Shown here piece by piece: positions 63,473-64,000 of a stretch of DNA of 64,000 bases. Origin of the DNA: Pseudoalteromonas sp. MEBiC 03607 (lineage in GTDB: Bacteria; Pseudomonadota; Gammaproteobacteria; Enterobacterales; Alteromonadaceae). The notes beneath the pieces were generated by a model. It searched no databases. It was not told where the DNA came from and was given only the letters and a program-made list of their open reading frames with translations. The stretch lies in NCBI RefSeq assembly GCF_004792295.1, contig NZ_SRRY01000001.1, positions 1,746,501 through 1,810,500 on the forward strand. The letters are read 5' to 3'. The position numbers and the translations under genes were made by a program. Every line of letters begins with the position of its first letter. Position 1 is the first letter of the stretch.

Positions 63473-64000
63473 CTAATCCAGCTCTAAGAATTTACGAATT
63501 TCAGGGAGTTTATTAAGGCCATCTTGGTAGCCAATCTCGATGAGCTTTTGTGTGTAACGCTTCTCAAACAGTAAGTAGCTGGTTAAGCTTGATTGCGAGC
63601 GTTTTTTTACCCCGATAAGACGTAATAACACTTTAATCGCCATTGGCATATCGTCATAAAACTGTGCGGCAATTACATTAAAGTTCTGTGAGGGGTTAAT
63701 CACGCAGGTTTCGATTTGCTTTAATTCTTGATGTTTGTCGCGAGCAGGTAACAGGCTCAAGGTTCGGTTGATACGTTGTAAACGCTCTAAATCAGACTGC
63801 AAGGTATCGGTAAATACACTGTCGAGTAAGTGACCCGCAATATTTGAAAGTCCTGGATAGTGTGGTTGATAGCCCGGAGGATGTGGTGCTTTTGGTTCGT
63901 CTACACCAATGATAAAAATTTTCTCAGCGCCTAAATGCACAGAAGGGCTCAAGGGCGATAGCTGGTGGATTGAGCCATCACCAAAATAATGGTTATGTAC
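63473..64000 (-). CDS. Patatin-like phospholipase family protein, C-terminal part (cut by window edge)
   Basis: The reading frame stays open to the window end on the minus strand, so the gene continues upstream. The first visible residues (HYFGDGSIHQLSPLSPSVHL) look like the end of a patatin domain, where the catalytic Asp sits in a DG-G/A/S motif. The N-terminal part with the GxSxG nucleophile is outside the window. The rest is helical with LKQIETCVINPSQNF. Lipid acyl hydrolysis is the family role; the substrate is unknown. Its stop codon directly abuts the antiporter stop, tail to tail, without a terminator. Confidence 0.75.
   Translation of the reverse strand, partial: VHNHYFGDGSIHQLSPLSPSVHLGAEKIFIIGVDEPKAPHPPGYQPHYPGLSNIAGHLLDSVFTDTLQSDLERLQRINRTLSLLPARDKHQELKQIETCVINPSQNFNVIAAQFYDDMPMAIKVLLRLIGVKKRSQSSLTSYLLFEKRYTQKLIEIGYQDGLNKLPEIRKFLELD

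Noticed and set aside
1..64000. CRISPR array, prophage, integron or insertion sequence
   Set aside because: No regularly spaced repeats, integrase, transposase or phage structural genes are present; the only long exact repeat noticed is the 65-bp terminator pair.

Overview
The window is chromosomal core DNA of a marine gammaproteobacterium of the order Alteromonadales, most likely Pseudoalteromonas. This is inferred from moderate-to-low G+C, protein sequences close to but distinct from E. coli, the phhAB and megL genes, and E. coli-like gene order in several blocks. I see no tRNA, rRNA, CRISPR array, transposase, integrase or prophage gene. Coding density is high. Only the interval upstream of cydA and lpxB (52060-52481) exceeds 300 bases without a gene.

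Layout. (1) 1-7770: the protein quality-control block tig(partial)-clpP-clpX-lon-hupB-ppiD, with heat-shock-type promoter candidates before clpP and lon. (2) 7822-8564: a GNAT acetyltransferase coupled to a cupin. (3) 8661-19076: the minus-strand sapABCDF transporter and pspF, divergent from pspABC-ycjX-ycjF. A sigma54 promoter and a candidate PspF site lie between them. (4) 19211-21770: methionine gamma-lyase and the phenylalanine hydroxylase pair phhAB, with two TyrR-type boxes before phhA. (5) 21770-23247: the most accessory-looking part, a small gene of unknown function between two identical 65-bp terminator-containing repeats, then an orphan membrane protein. (6) 23339-27537: a minus-strand RND efflux pair. 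(7) 27785-32038: map-glnD-dapD on minus, divergent from (8) 32309-45184: rpsB-tsf-pyrH-frr-uppS-cdsA-dxr-rseP-bamA-skp-lpxD-fabZ-lpxA, the translation and envelope-biogenesis superoperon. (9) 45325-52059: an RlpA-like lipoprotein gene and the complete cytochrome bd operon cydABXDC (minus), which separate lpxA from lpxB. (10) 52482-60437: lpxB-rnhB-dnaE-accA, then tilS and a small membrane protein gene. (11) 60463-64000: a GGDEF protein, a CPA2 cation/proton antiporter with RCK domains and the C-terminal part of a patatin-like protein.

The genes form coherent units: proteolysis and folding, envelope stress, aromatic and sulfur amino acid catabolism, translation coupled to undecaprenyl, phospholipid, outer-membrane protein and lipid A synthesis, and high-affinity oxygen respiration. 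I did not find a clearly new multi-gene system. The strongest unusual signal is the terminator-duplicated single-gene insertion at 21770-22621. Next come the strong palindrome at the cydA start site, the paired TyrR-type boxes next to phhA, and the altered proton-relay residues of the RND pump. Function assignments rest on reading motifs and remembered homologues; no database search was run.
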